Below, one piece after another: positions 45,055-54,770 of a DNA stretch of 64,000 bases. The stretch lies in the NCBI GenBank assembly GCA_900312665.1, contig ONZQ02000013.1, positions 1,116,001-1,180,000 of the forward strand, read 5' to 3'. Positions within the stretch are counted from its first letter, which is position 1. Each line of letters opens with the position of its first letter. This DNA comes from Cephalotrichum gorgonifer. Its lineage: Eukaryota; Ascomycota; Sordariomycetes; Microascales; Microascaceae. The notes beneath the pieces are model-generated. The model was not told the DNA's origin and ran no database searches. It was given only the letters and a program-made list of their open reading frames with translations. The translations under genes and the position numbers were made by a program.

Positions 45055-46985
45055 ATGGACGGAAACGACGTATCTAAGAAGCCAATTCACGGCACTGAAG
45101 ACACTGGCGAGGACTCGTTAAGTTCCATCAAGGGGGATTTCGTTGCCGTCTCGCCTTGGGTCAAAGATCAATCGTCGTCTCTTCCAAGACAAGCCCACAG
45201 ACAGCCCATTCAACTGCGAGTCAACCTATCGGATAAGCTAATGGAGAAAATAACAGACTCGTGAGTATGGTCCGGAGGCTTAACCCTGGGGAACGAACTC
45301 TGCAGGGCGAGCAAGTATCTAAGCTGGCTTCAAAATAAGGCTTACTTCCCGACGCGATCCTCGGGAGCCTCACACTCCCCCCCTTCGCCACCGAACATAT
45401 CACTCCGACCCAATCACACAGTCCAAGAAACCAAAAGATGCCACGAATGATTCCGGCCAATGCCTTGACAGTTCGTCGCTGAAGTCACACCTTTGTTACG
45501 GCGAGACTCGAATCCTGTCTCGTGACACCCTGGCAGAATGTCCTGCGCCCTCGTTTTCCTATCCAAGGCTTATATCCCCCTCGCCAGAGAAAGGGCTTTC
45601 ACCTTCTCCTAGTCAGGCCACCCTTGCTGAGCGCCGACACCAATCCCCTCCTTCCCGTCTCGTCGTTGGTGATACCTATCCCTACTGCGGGAGCTCATCC
45701 ACTCAGCCGGCCGTCCCCGCCCAGATGAAGCTAGAGTCTCGCACGCCAGGACGACGGGTCACAGACATGGCGGATTACGAATGGGACTCCGAATCCGTAT
45801 ACTCAGTAGACGATAATACGACGGCTCGTGTCAGCCCGTTGAGGATTCCGTCCAAGAATGACGGCAGTTCTGGTGTCGATATGGGCGATAACCAGATCTT
45901 CCACGGTTACTGCGCCTGGAAGCTTTCACCCAACGGACATAGAGATTCTCCTGGTCATACCGTCTCTGATGGTCGTACCAACTATGATAACTTGCACCCC
46001 GAGTCTTTCCCTACTCGCCCAGGGGCCCGAAATGAGGGTGGTGTCAAGGCCACAAAATCTCAACGGGAGGCGCTATATTCACCACTCACCCCATTCTTCG
46101 CCGACAACGGCGGCCTGGCCGACAGAAAGGGGTCAAAGATTATGTTTGGCCAGAACGGCTGGCTCGAAAAGACCGGACCGACCCTTGAGAAGAAGGAGGA
46201 GCCGCAGAAGAAGAGTATGTTAGGGGGTTTGAAGAAAATTGCGAAGGAGTTTGTAAGTTGACACTCCCTTCCACAGTGGTGGATCTCTTCCTCCGTGCTT
46301 TACCGGATAGGACAGACTATTCTAACCCTGCCATCTCCAGGCAGCCTCCAGTGTAGGTTCGCGCGGAGAGAAGAAGCATGTGCAGCTGTATTCAACCATT
46401 GCCATCTCGCTTGATCCTCGTGAGCAGAGTCTTCTGTACTGCGAGCTCGAGTTCTACCTCAGCTGTGCCATCCACGGCTACATCACGGTCCAATTGAACC
46501 ATGGAAGGCTTGACCCAGACAAGCTAAAAAAGATCGCAGATGCCTGGGCCAACAAAGGCCGGCCCAAGGTCATCGGGTTCAGATTTGACCTTGAGACTCA
46601 AATAGAACTCATTGGCCTTCACATCGGCGACTTCCGCTTCTATGGCCGACGCCAGGGAAATGAGACCCAGATCAGCGGTCTTTTACACACAATGAAAGTC
46701 AATGCCAGATCTATGCGGATCCGAACTTTCTGCCAACCAGACTCCGTCATTGCCAAGCAGCTCGTTGACGCGCAGTCTTTCTTCAACCTCCTTGGGGTGC
46801 CAGATGTGCAGCAGCTCGCTCTCCAGCAGGTGGCACAGTTCTTCAAGGTCATTCTCGAGAGAGAGCGGCACAGGACTGGGAAGCACGAGGGCGGAAAAAT
46901 GCCGACGGTCTCTAGCCTGGTGGATTCTCAGTGGGAAAAGGGTGGTTCGAAGGTCAGCGGGAAAAGCGTCGCAGGATGCTGGTGA
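45055..46985 (+). CDS. Conserved fungal protein of unknown function; first splice uncertain
   Basis: I do not recognise a named domain. The last intron is clear: exon end 46252, donor GTAAGT, acceptor CTCCAG, final exon 46341-46985 (join KEF-AASSVGSRGEKK). The first exon appears to be 45055-45260 (MDGNDVSKKPIHG to EKITD) ending at a good GTGAGT donor. Its acceptor is ambiguous: 45339 (AAG acceptor, 588 codons in total) or 45471 (TTGACAG acceptor, 544 codons) both enter the long open frame that runs to 46252. The most conserved-looking parts are IMFGQNGWLEKTGP with a basic stretch, and the final exon (STIAISLDPREQSLLYCELEF, GRLDPDKLKKIADAWANKGR, VIGFRFDLETQ), which I recall from other ascomycete hypothetical proteins. 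Function unknown; no membrane segment or signal peptide is evident. Confidence 0.65.
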
Positions 46986-47355
46986 AGTGCGCCCTGGTAT
47001 CTAGGATGCACAATGTAGCCGAGAACGACTGGCGGGAGGGGAGGAATGTTTCGCTCGGGCGCAGGAATTATACAGAAGGACCATTTCGAGTGTTCGTCGG
47101 GGGCATATGAATGATCTTTGGTATTAACAACTGACCTGTTCCTGGTGGGCCAGGTTCTATAAGTGCGATCCTATCTCCAACTCAAACTGTATCAATCAAG
47201 GAAAAGAACATGAAACTCAGAAGCCATGGTCATTGTCCGTACTTCGTAAATCGTGATGTAACCCCCCGGAGGAAGCCTGCACAAGTATCCGTCTTTGGCA
47301 CCCAAGCGTGTCATAAACAGCCGGGCTCATGATGCGGATCCACACATGTAGATAA
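46986..47355. other. Intergenic, convergent 3' regions
   Basis: A 370-bp tail-to-tail gap between the unknown conserved gene and the glycine-zipper gene. Nothing recognised. Confidence 0.6.
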
Positions 47356-48153
47356 CTAGTACCGATACTCATCCCCGCTCCTTCGTCGAGACTTCCTGTC
47401 CTCATAGTCGACCTCATACCTGTCCGATTCCTTTCCCCATGATCGGCGGCGTGCATGGTCCAAGGGTGGACCCCATTCGTTTTGCCAAAAGCCGCCCTCC
47501 TCACCCCATCTCCTCACCCACTCGTCGCGTTTCTGGTTGTCGCGCTCCCTCGACTCCTCGAATCTCTTCCCTATAGCATTCGCCCCCAGCCCGCCGATGA
47601 CGGCGCCCGCCAGCGTCGCAAGCCTCCGCGTTTTCCGGCTGTCCTTCCCCGGCTCGGACCTCCGCGTCTTGTCGTCGTCGTCGTCGTCGTCCTCAGCGGC
47701 GGCCTTTCTGTTCCGGGCGCGCGCCGTCGCGTGGCTCACCTCGTGGGCGACGATGCCGCCGACTATGGCGCCGAGGATGCCGACGCCCACGCCCGAGCGG
47801 CTGTCGGTGAAGGTATCCTTGATGACGCTCCGGGCGCGATCGGGGCGGCGGGGGGAGGCCGAAGACTGGTATGAGCTGGAAGTGGAGCGGGAGCGCCGTC
47901 TGCGGCGCCGCGGTGGATCGTGTGGGGGTACGGAGCGCGGTCGGAGGTCGTCGGCGGGGAGGCGTAGGTTAGCGGAGTCCTGGGACCGTGTGGGCCCTGT
48001 CTCTTCATATTCCAGGCGGCGGCGGCGGTGTGGACGTGGCGGCGGGACGTGCGGGTCACCAGCGTCGGCGCCGGGGTCTGAGAATTGGTTCTGGAATGGG
48101 GGATTGTCGCCTGGACCCCCGTCGACGGGCATGTCGTAGTAGGATCGGTTCAT
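47356..48153 (-). CDS. Arg/Ser-rich protein with two glycine-zipper segments
   Basis: A single exon of 265 residues on the minus strand. The N-terminal half is disordered and rich in Pro, Arg and Ser (PPRRRRRRSRSTSSSYQSS). Two short hydrophobic glycine-zipper stretches follow: GVGVGILGAIVGGIVAHEVS and LATLAGAVIGGLGANAIGKR, separated by an acidic run of about eight Asp and a basic patch. The C-terminus is charged and aromatic (RRWGEEGGFWQNEWGP). Glycine zippers of this kind can pack as paired membrane helices or oligomerise; which applies here is not known. Similar proteins are annotated as hypothetical in ascomycetes. No signal peptide is visible, and its position between unrelated genes gives no clue. 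Coding bias and the lack of an equally good alternative frame support it as real. Confidence 0.72.
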   Translation of the reverse strand: MNRSYYDMPVDGGPGDNPPFQNQFSDPGADAGDPHVPPPRPHRRRRLEYEETGPTRSQDSANLRLPADDLRPRSVPPHDPPRRRRRRSRSTSSSYQSSASPRRPDRARSVIKDTFTDSRSGVGVGILGAIVGGIVAHEVSHATARARNRKAAAEDDDDDDDKTRRSEPGKDSRKTRRLATLAGAVIGGLGANAIGKRFEESRERDNQKRDEWVRRWGEEGGFWQNEWGPPLDHARRRSWGKESDRYEVDYEDRKSRRRSGDEYRY

Positions 48154-48404
48154 GTTGATTAGAAGGGCTTCGGTTTGTCGAACCGTTGTACTCGTGGCAT
48201 TATGGGTTTATGGGGCAAACCTTCGTGGCTCGTGAGTTCGTGAGAGCTTAAAGGCTGGTCCGGCCTGCAAAATGCCTTGGAATGACCATGATGGTATTAC
48301 TTGGCACGAGCACTTGCGCGTGGGACGACAGTGTGCATCCCGAGCAGCAAGGCAGACACGCCGACCAGGCTTATGCGGATGAATGAGGTCTTGTGACACC
48401 AATA

Positions 48405-48418
48405 TACGAGTACGAGTA
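48405..48418. repeat. Overlapping pair of TACGAGTA motifs
   Basis: TACGAGTA occurs at 48405-48412 and 48411-48418, forming a 14-bp chain of the same motif that is dense at 32-37 kb. Confidence 0.85.
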
Positions 48419-49160
48419 GTACCTTGCTCGCAGAGTGAGCCTGGTGCCTAGTTAACTGCGCCCCCGCCAGGTCTTCTAATTCTAATTGTCCGACAATAGC
48501 CACTCGAGCCTCGACCTCGCGGGTATGCGTTTCCCGAGGCCGAGTGGGTGACGACGTCATGTTAATACGTGCTTATCCTTCTGCGTGCAGTATTTGCAGC
48601 ACTCCGGAATCAGTTACCTGTAGGGTTCGTGTTATGGTAGCTCGTAGAAGCTTGCCTAACAAGTCATGACATTTTTGCGCAGATCAGCACCGATACGGGA
48701 ATCCTTATATTCCCCCCCTCCTATGGTCTTGACTCCGGTGGGTCCGGTGGCATTGGAAGGAGCAATAACCTGGGCGAATATCTGGGGATGTGGTGTGCTT
48801 ACTCGAGGAGTAATCGTATCGACACCAGAACAATACTTGGACCGAAGTTACGGGCTGTGGGCCAATTGGAGGGGTAGTAATCGGGTGGTGGTCCGGTCCG
48901 GAGGTGGGATGGTCCCCGCTCTGACCATGTCCGAAAAAATCCTCGTACAATGTAATTGCTAAGGCGGGGGGCGGGGTGGGGCCATCGGCGTCCACCATGC
49001 AATGTCGTCTTTATCACAGTGAACTTGGTGCATACTACCCGTACAAGGACCGACCCCTCCCAACTAAAGTACCCGTACTCACACTCGCACAAGTGTTGCG
49101 AATGCAAGCATCATGCTTTCGAGATGAGTACTTGGAGTCCCCCCCCCCCCGTGCTCGCAC

Positions 49161-49643
49161 TATCGTGCCGTGGTGGCAGAATATCGGAACATTTCTTGCA
49201 TCAAGCTCCATGTTTTCTCCGCCATGNNNNNNNNNNNNNNNNNNNNNNNNNNNNNNNNNNNNNNNNNNNNNNNNNNNNNNNNNNNNNNNNNNNNNNNNNN
49301 NNNNNNNNNNNNNNNNNNNNNNNNNNNNNNNNNNNNNNNNNNNNNNNNNNNNNNNNNNNNNNNNNNNNNNNNNNNNNNNNNNNNNNNNNNNNNNNNNNNN
49401 NNNNNNNNNNNNNNNNNNNNNNNNNNNNNNNNNNNNNNNNNNNNNNNNNNNNNNNNNNNNNNNNNNNNNNNNNNNNNNNNNNNNNNNNNNNNNNNNNNNN
49501 NNNNNNNNNNNNNNNNNNNNNNNNNNNNNNNNNNNNNNNNNNNNNNNNNNNNNNNNNNNNNNNNNNTCGCTCGGCATATCGTGCCGTGGTGGCAGAATAT
49601 CGGAACATTTCTTGCATCAAGCTCCATGTTTTCTCCGGCCATG
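49161..49643. repeat. Same ~66-bp sequence on both sides of the N run
   Basis: 49161-49226 and 49577-49643 are identical apart from a single extra base near the end (CCGCCATG versus CCGGCCATG). They abut or nearly abut the N run on both sides, which is the pattern left by two contig ends that overlap but were not merged. Confidence 0.93.
49227..49566. other. Assembly gap, 340 N
   Basis: A continuous run of N. Open reading frames drawn through it are meaningless. Confidence 1.
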
Positions 49644-50019
49644 CTGCACCCTCCGTCCACTCGCCGTGGTCTCTCCAATCGGGGACGCTACCAGGACTTT
49701 TGGCGCGACCGAAAATTAATTTTTACCTAACTGACGGACCCGTTCCCCCGGTCCCGGTCGGTCCCCTCCTTCCTCTTAGCCTCGAACCCCACAGCCCTTC
49801 GTGGCACGGAACTACATGCCTCTTGGGGAGAAAGGAGGGGGGGGGAAGGATCCTTCACCGCGTATTTGTGAGCTTTCCCCTGCGTACGGTTAGGGTAGAC
49901 CCGTGTATGGATATAAAAGACTGTCGTATCTCATCTCGGCATTGGGGCCCTATCTCTCACTATCACCTGTCCCCCTTCTGTCCCGCTGCCCTAAGTACCC
50001 AGCCCTTCCCAGCGTAAGC

Positions 50020-51623
50020 ATGGCCGACCCTATGAGCTCTGCCGTTAGCCAAGTCCAGGGGGACTACCCCAATACAAAGGATGGCGGAGCCACAGTGGAC
50101 GTTGAGAAGACTCAACCCCCGTCAGAGTCTCCCGGCGGCGATTATTCCGATCGTCCGACTGAGGGCCACCTGGAACGGTGGAATCAGTCCCGGAGCAACA
50201 TCTACCGATTCTTCTTTACCCTATATGGGTTTGGAATAATGGGCATGAACGATGCTGTTCTCGGTGTAAGTCAACACCCTGTCGACCCATGCGTGTTGCC
50301 TCCCCCTGTTCGTACGGAGAGCCTGCTAACCTAACGGAGGACCCAAGGCCCTTATTCCATACGTGGGTAAACCCCCTATGGCTCCAGATCCCTTCCATCC
50401 GCCGGACCGCTCCCACTTTCCATGCTAACACTAACGCACCTTTGTAGATAGAGACCCATTACGACATCTCGTATACGGTGGTTTCTCTACTCTTCTTGGC
50501 CCCCTTTGTCGGGTACGTGTCCGCCGGGCTCCTGAATAACATCATCCACCACAAATTCGGCCAATTCGGCGTTGCTGTTATTGCTCCCACCTGCAGAATC
50601 CTTGGCTATATAGCCCTGGCTCTCCACCCTCCCTACGCCGCCCTTCCCATCGTGGCTTTACTCCCCGGCTTCGGGAACGGACTGGAGGACAGTGCCTGGA
50701 ACGCCTGGGTTGGGCACATGCACCAGGCGAACGAACTGCTGGGCGTACTCCATGGCGCCTACGGCATGGGAGGCACCATTGCGCCCCTAATCGCCTCCGC
50801 CATGATTACAAAGGCACACCTCGAGTGGTATGCCTTCTACTACATCATGGTCGGCATGTCGGGCTTGGAGCTGGTCACCGGCATCTGGGCCTTCTGGGGT
50901 GCCAACGGAGCGGCCCATCGAGAGGCCACAAGGGCAACGGCGGGACAGGGGCGAACGACGACAAGGCGGGTGCTCCGCGAGCCCATAACATGGGTGCTGG
51001 CCTTCTTCCTCCTCTTCTACGTCGGCGCCGAGGTCAGCCTGGGCGGCTGGGTGGTCACGTTCATGCTCCGTGTCCGCCATGCCGACCCGTTCCTCGCGGG
51101 TATCACCGTGACGCTCTTCTGGCTCGGAATCACCCTGGGCCGGCTGATTCTGGGCTTCGTCACGGGGCGCGTCGGCGAAAAGCTGGCCATAACAGCGTAT
51201 CTCGCGTTGTGCGTCGTCCTCGAGCTCCTCTACTGGTTCGTCCCGCACTTCGCCGCGGCCGCCGTCTTCATCGTCTTCCTCGGCTTCTTCCTGGGCCCCC
51301 TGTTCCCCGCAGCCGTGATAGTGGCTACAAAGGTCCTTCCGAAGGATTACCACGTCAGCGCCATCGGATTCGCTGCTTCCTTCGGAGGAGGTGGCGCGGC
51401 CGTACTTCCATTCGCCGTTGGGGCCATCGCCCAGAAAAAGGGGGTCGAGGTCCTCCAGCCCATCATCCTGGCCGTCTTGGTCGTGCTCATCCTCTTGTGG
51501 CTTCTTCTCCCGGGTGGCATGAAGAGGGGCGACTTGGAAAGAGCGGGGAGGAACAGGGAAGGCCTCGGGTCCGAGTTTGTGCGAGGATACAGGTGGCTCA
51601 GGGGTCGGTTTGAAAGGCGCTAG
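50020..51623 (+). CDS. Major facilitator superfamily transporter with a 15-nt micro-exon
   Basis: Three exons, 50020-50265, 50348-50362 and 50448-51623, give 478 residues. The middle exon is only 15 nt and encodes Ala-Leu-Ile-Pro-Tyr; both its introns (82 and 85 nt) have CTAAC branch sites and AG acceptors, and all joins are phase 0. The result GMNDAVLG-ALIPY-IETHYDISYTVVSLLF matches the first transmembrane region of a fungal MFS group. After a ~65-residue hydrophilic N-terminus, about 11-12 hydrophobic helices follow (for example SLLFLAPFVGYVSAGLL, WVLAFFLLFYVGAEVSLGGW, FIVFLGFFLGPLFPAAVIVA, LAVLVVLILLWLLLP), then a basic tail (RWLRGRFERR). The substrate is unknown; no neighbouring pathway genes help. 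Confidence 0.87.
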
Positions 51624-52378
51624 ACAGTTGGCTGGTGGGGGGAAGCGCCGCACGTACCGGGGGGGGAGGTTAATGTGGGAGGTTGGGGTGAAGGAATACC
51701 CACACGGCGCAAAAATGCTTTACTGCTTTACCAGGGAAGGATCCATCCCTAGCCCTCACAGGTACACGTCCTGTAACTAACTAGAGGGACGTGCGGGATA
51801 GGGATACGAGAGCGGAGTATGATCAAGTTTAGGGTGGATAGACAGGTTCAAGAAATGTATGTGCGATACTCGCACTTCGTGAACCGGAGTTGAGTAACAC
51901 ATCTATTTGAGAGCACAGGTGGAACTACTATTATAATGTCATGATGAAAGCTGCACCGCACCTTACCTTCCTTTTATCTCGGAAATTTCGCGGCTATACC
52001 TGATAGGTGGTATAAGGTGGGGCTAGCTTAGCTTAGCGGATGCAACCATGCTTGTGATACTTGTACTTCTACAAATATACGCGCCATGTCCGGATCCGGA
52101 TCCGTAAGTGATGAAGGAGTAATTACTAGTAGTGTATTAGTACTCATACTCGTACTTTAGTACAGGCAGCTCCGGAGGAGCTCATGCCAGGCCCCCCACC
52201 CCACCCAACGTGAACCTCCCTCCATGTCCCAATAGCTCCCCCAGCATCATCACTTGTTGGTTCGACAAAGCTTTATGACGAGTTACCCTCACCTTCTGCA
52301 GTGCACGCAACCAGCAACCCCCCCTGGAAGAAGTCGCCCCTCTTGATCCGCCGCCGGAAGGTTCCCCCACATACGGCC
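51624..52378. other. Intergenic between the MFS gene and ATG18
   Basis: A 755-bp stretch with two GTAC-motif copies (52058-52065 and 52147-52154). It must contain the ATG18 promoter; no gene seen. Confidence 0.55.
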
Positions 52379-53973
52379 ATGGCTATAGATCCAGCGCTCA
52401 ATTTCGTCACCTTTAACCAGGACTACAGCTGCTTAGCTGTTGGCAAGTAGTCCCCTCGTCCACATCCCTTCTCACCCGACGCTAACCTCGTCGCTCGTCT
52501 CCCTCCGTGTTTACAGGTACGTCTAAGGGCTTTCGGATATTTCATACGGAGCCGTTCTCCAAGATATTCAGCAGCGATGACGGAAACATCGCCATGATCG
52601 AGATGCTCTTCTCGACGTCCTTGGTAGCCCTGATACTCTCCCCGAGACACCTGATAATACAAAACACCAAAGTACGCCCATCGCCCTCCCCATAACTCCT
52701 CTCTCCGATCCAGAGCTAACCTCGTGACAAGAGGGCATCGGTAATATGCGAACTCACTTTCCCGTCGGCCGTCCTCGCCGTGCGCCTCAATCGCAAACGG
52801 CTGGCCGTCGTACTAGAGGACGAGATCTACCTCTACGACATATCTAACATGTCCCTTCTCTACACGATACCCACCTCGCCGAACCCCACCGCCATTTGCG
52901 CCCTTTCGCCTTCGTCACAAAATTGCTACCTCGCATACCCTCTCCCCAAGCCCCGCGAGGACACGGGCGACAAGAGACCGTCGCATGCGCCACCGCTCTC
53001 GACCTACATTCCACCGACATCGGGAGAAGTGCTCGTCTTTGACACGCTAACCTTGAAAGCCGTCAATGTGATCGAGGCCCACAAATCGCCTCTCTGCTGC
53101 GTGTCTCTCAACAGCGAGGGCACCTTGCTAGCAACCGCTAGCGAAATGGGCACCATAATACGCGTCTTCTCCGTGCCGCGCGGTCAGAAGCTGTACCAAT
53201 TCCGCCGCGGAACCTACCCCTCTACGATTTACAGCATGTCCTTTAACCTCGACTCTACCCTCCTATGCGTATCCTCCGTGTCCGAGACGGTGCACATCTT
53301 CCGCCTCGGCGGCCCTCCTACGGATGCCGATGCCCAGGCATCCACAGCGCCTGTATCCACGGCACCCGCGGATACGGCGTCCCCGCAGCGGCAAGACCGG
53401 TGGTCTCGCCCGCTCAGCTATGACAGCGCGACCGACTCACTGAGCGGTAGTACGGCAGAGTCACCTAAGAGCGACCCTGCGGACGTGGCCACGGCCAGTG
53501 CCGGATCTACAAGCGGTACGAACCCCGCTCGCCGACGACAGAGCGGCTCCTTTAGCAATATGCTTCGTCGGTCGTCCCAGATTATGGGTCGCAGCGTGGC
53601 TGGCGTTGTCGGGTCATATCTACCCCAGACTGTCACGGAGATGTGGGTGCCTCAGAGAGACTTTGCGTACATCAAGATGCCAAGATCATCGGCCTCCTCC
53701 TCCTCGACACAAGCCAACACCGCACGCGCCCCTACCGGGCCCTTGAGAAGCGTCGTAGCCATGAAGAGTAACGGCCCGGAAGTAATGGTCGTTACAAGTG
53801 ACGGCGGCTTCTACGTCTTCGAGATAGACATGGTCAACGGAGGCGAGGGGCGCTTGTCTACAAAGTTCTCGTGTGTTGCCCAATGTGTCCCAGCTTCCCA
53901 GAGCGTAAGCTAACCCGGTCACAGCGTTCTCGACGGAGATGATAGGCTTGACGCCATAGCATATGCGGCGTGA
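52379..53973 (+). CDS. ATG18: Atg18, phosphoinositide-binding WD-repeat (PROPPIN) autophagy protein
   Basis: Four exons, 52379-52442, 52517-52671, 52732-53870 and 53925-53973, give 468 residues. The N-terminus NFVTFNQDYSCLAV-GTSKGFRIF, then IAMIEMLFSTSLVALILSPR, ICELTFPSAVLAVRLNRKRL and LYTIPTSPNPTAICALSPS are diagnostic of Atg18. The lipid-binding FRRG motif is present in YQFRRGTYPSTIYSMSF. Intron 1 begins with GC (GTTG|GCAAGT), the second GC-AG intron in this window. The last intron (54 nt, donor GTGTGT, acceptor TCACAG) replaces an unspliced tail with KFS-VLDGDDRLDAIAYAA, the expected C-terminus. Atg18 binds PI3P and PI(3,5)P2 on pre-autophagosomal and vacuolar membranes. A long Ser/Thr-rich loop between blades (nt ~53310-53600) is an insertion relative to the basic seven-blade fold. 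Confidence 0.94.
52443..52516 (+). other. GC-AG intron in ATG18
   Basis: A 74-nt intron with donor GCAAGT, GCTAAC branch site around 52480-52486 and TTACAG acceptor. Using the nearby GT dinucleotides instead does not join the conserved CLAV and GTSKGFRIF segments in frame. Confidence 0.88.
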
Positions 53974-54770
53974 TCCCATGGGTGAGTTTGAGGTGGTTAT
54001 CATGTTGCGGCTGGGCCTTCGAATGGTGGGTAATGGCGTTTGACGGGAGCGTTTGTTTCGCTGGAGATCCTGGGAATCGAAGTTGAAATCGGGGACATTT
54101 GTTATAACAGCACCACTGCGGAAACTGAAATTCTCTTCTCGTCTGGAAGACTGCTTGTCACAGGAAACGGAGATCGAAGAATGGAGAATCCTAATGGATA
54201 CCCTTATCTTGCACCCAGCACCGCTACATGGCCGGGCGACTCTGCTCCACCCGCCAGTTGGGTCTGTATAAAGACATTGCATAAAGTTATTTGCTTATTG
54301 ACTAAATTCAAATTATGTATAGTCAGTCGTCCTCCGCACTGGCCGGCCAGTTATCAAACAATGCCCTCAAGATCCCCTTTGTCAAATTGAAAACATCCCG
54401 TGGAAGCGAAGATCTGAAACGACAAAGGGGGAGAAGAGAGCGTTGGATGGGAATATGAGAAGCTGTAACAAACAACCAGCGAAATGGAAGGCGTATTGAA
54501 AGTGTGAAAAGGGACCCGAAACAGAATAACGCCACGCGAGGCCCAACCCGCATTCCCAGCTCAAAAAGAGGTCAAGCCCTCAGGCTTGACGAGACATTCC
54601 ATCGTGTCTGTAAAATCATAACTGGCGTATCATCATCGCACTCGCATAGCAAAGCAAAATAAAGAAAAACGAAGCGAAACGAAGCGAAACGAAACAAAGC
54701 AAAGCATAGCAAAGCAAAGGCCAAAACACGCTCCGCCGTCGTCTTGTTGTCATCGTAAAGTCTGTGGGCA
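53974..54770. other. Intergenic, convergent 3' regions of ATG18 and PPS1
   Basis: A 797-bp tail-to-tail gap. The right part (54644-54720) is an A-rich patch of AAAGC/GAAAC pentamers described separately. No gene seen. Confidence 0.6.
54644..54720. repeat. A-rich pentamer-like repeat
   Basis: GCATAGCAAAGCAAA occurs at 54644-54658 and again at 54704-54718, and between them GAAGCGAAAC is repeated exactly at 54671-54680 and 54681-54690. The whole patch is built from AAAGC/GAAAC/GAAGC pentamers. Confidence 0.82.

Larger units (their letters stand above)
48154..50019. other. Intergenic region containing the assembly gap
   Basis: Between the 5' end of the glycine-zipper gene and the MFS transporter. 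It holds two overlapping GTAC-motif copies (48405-48418), a C-run at 49141-49150, a 340-base N run and a duplicated flank. No gene is supported. Confidence 0.6.

Noticed and set aside
49035..49730. Open frames running through the N run
   Set aside because: They exist only because N was translated as X; the flanking parts are the duplicated contig ends.
50787..51653. 288-codon acidic open frame opposite the MFS transporter
   Set aside because: Antisense shadow of a hydrophobic coding sequence, which commonly reads as Glu/Asp-rich in reverse.
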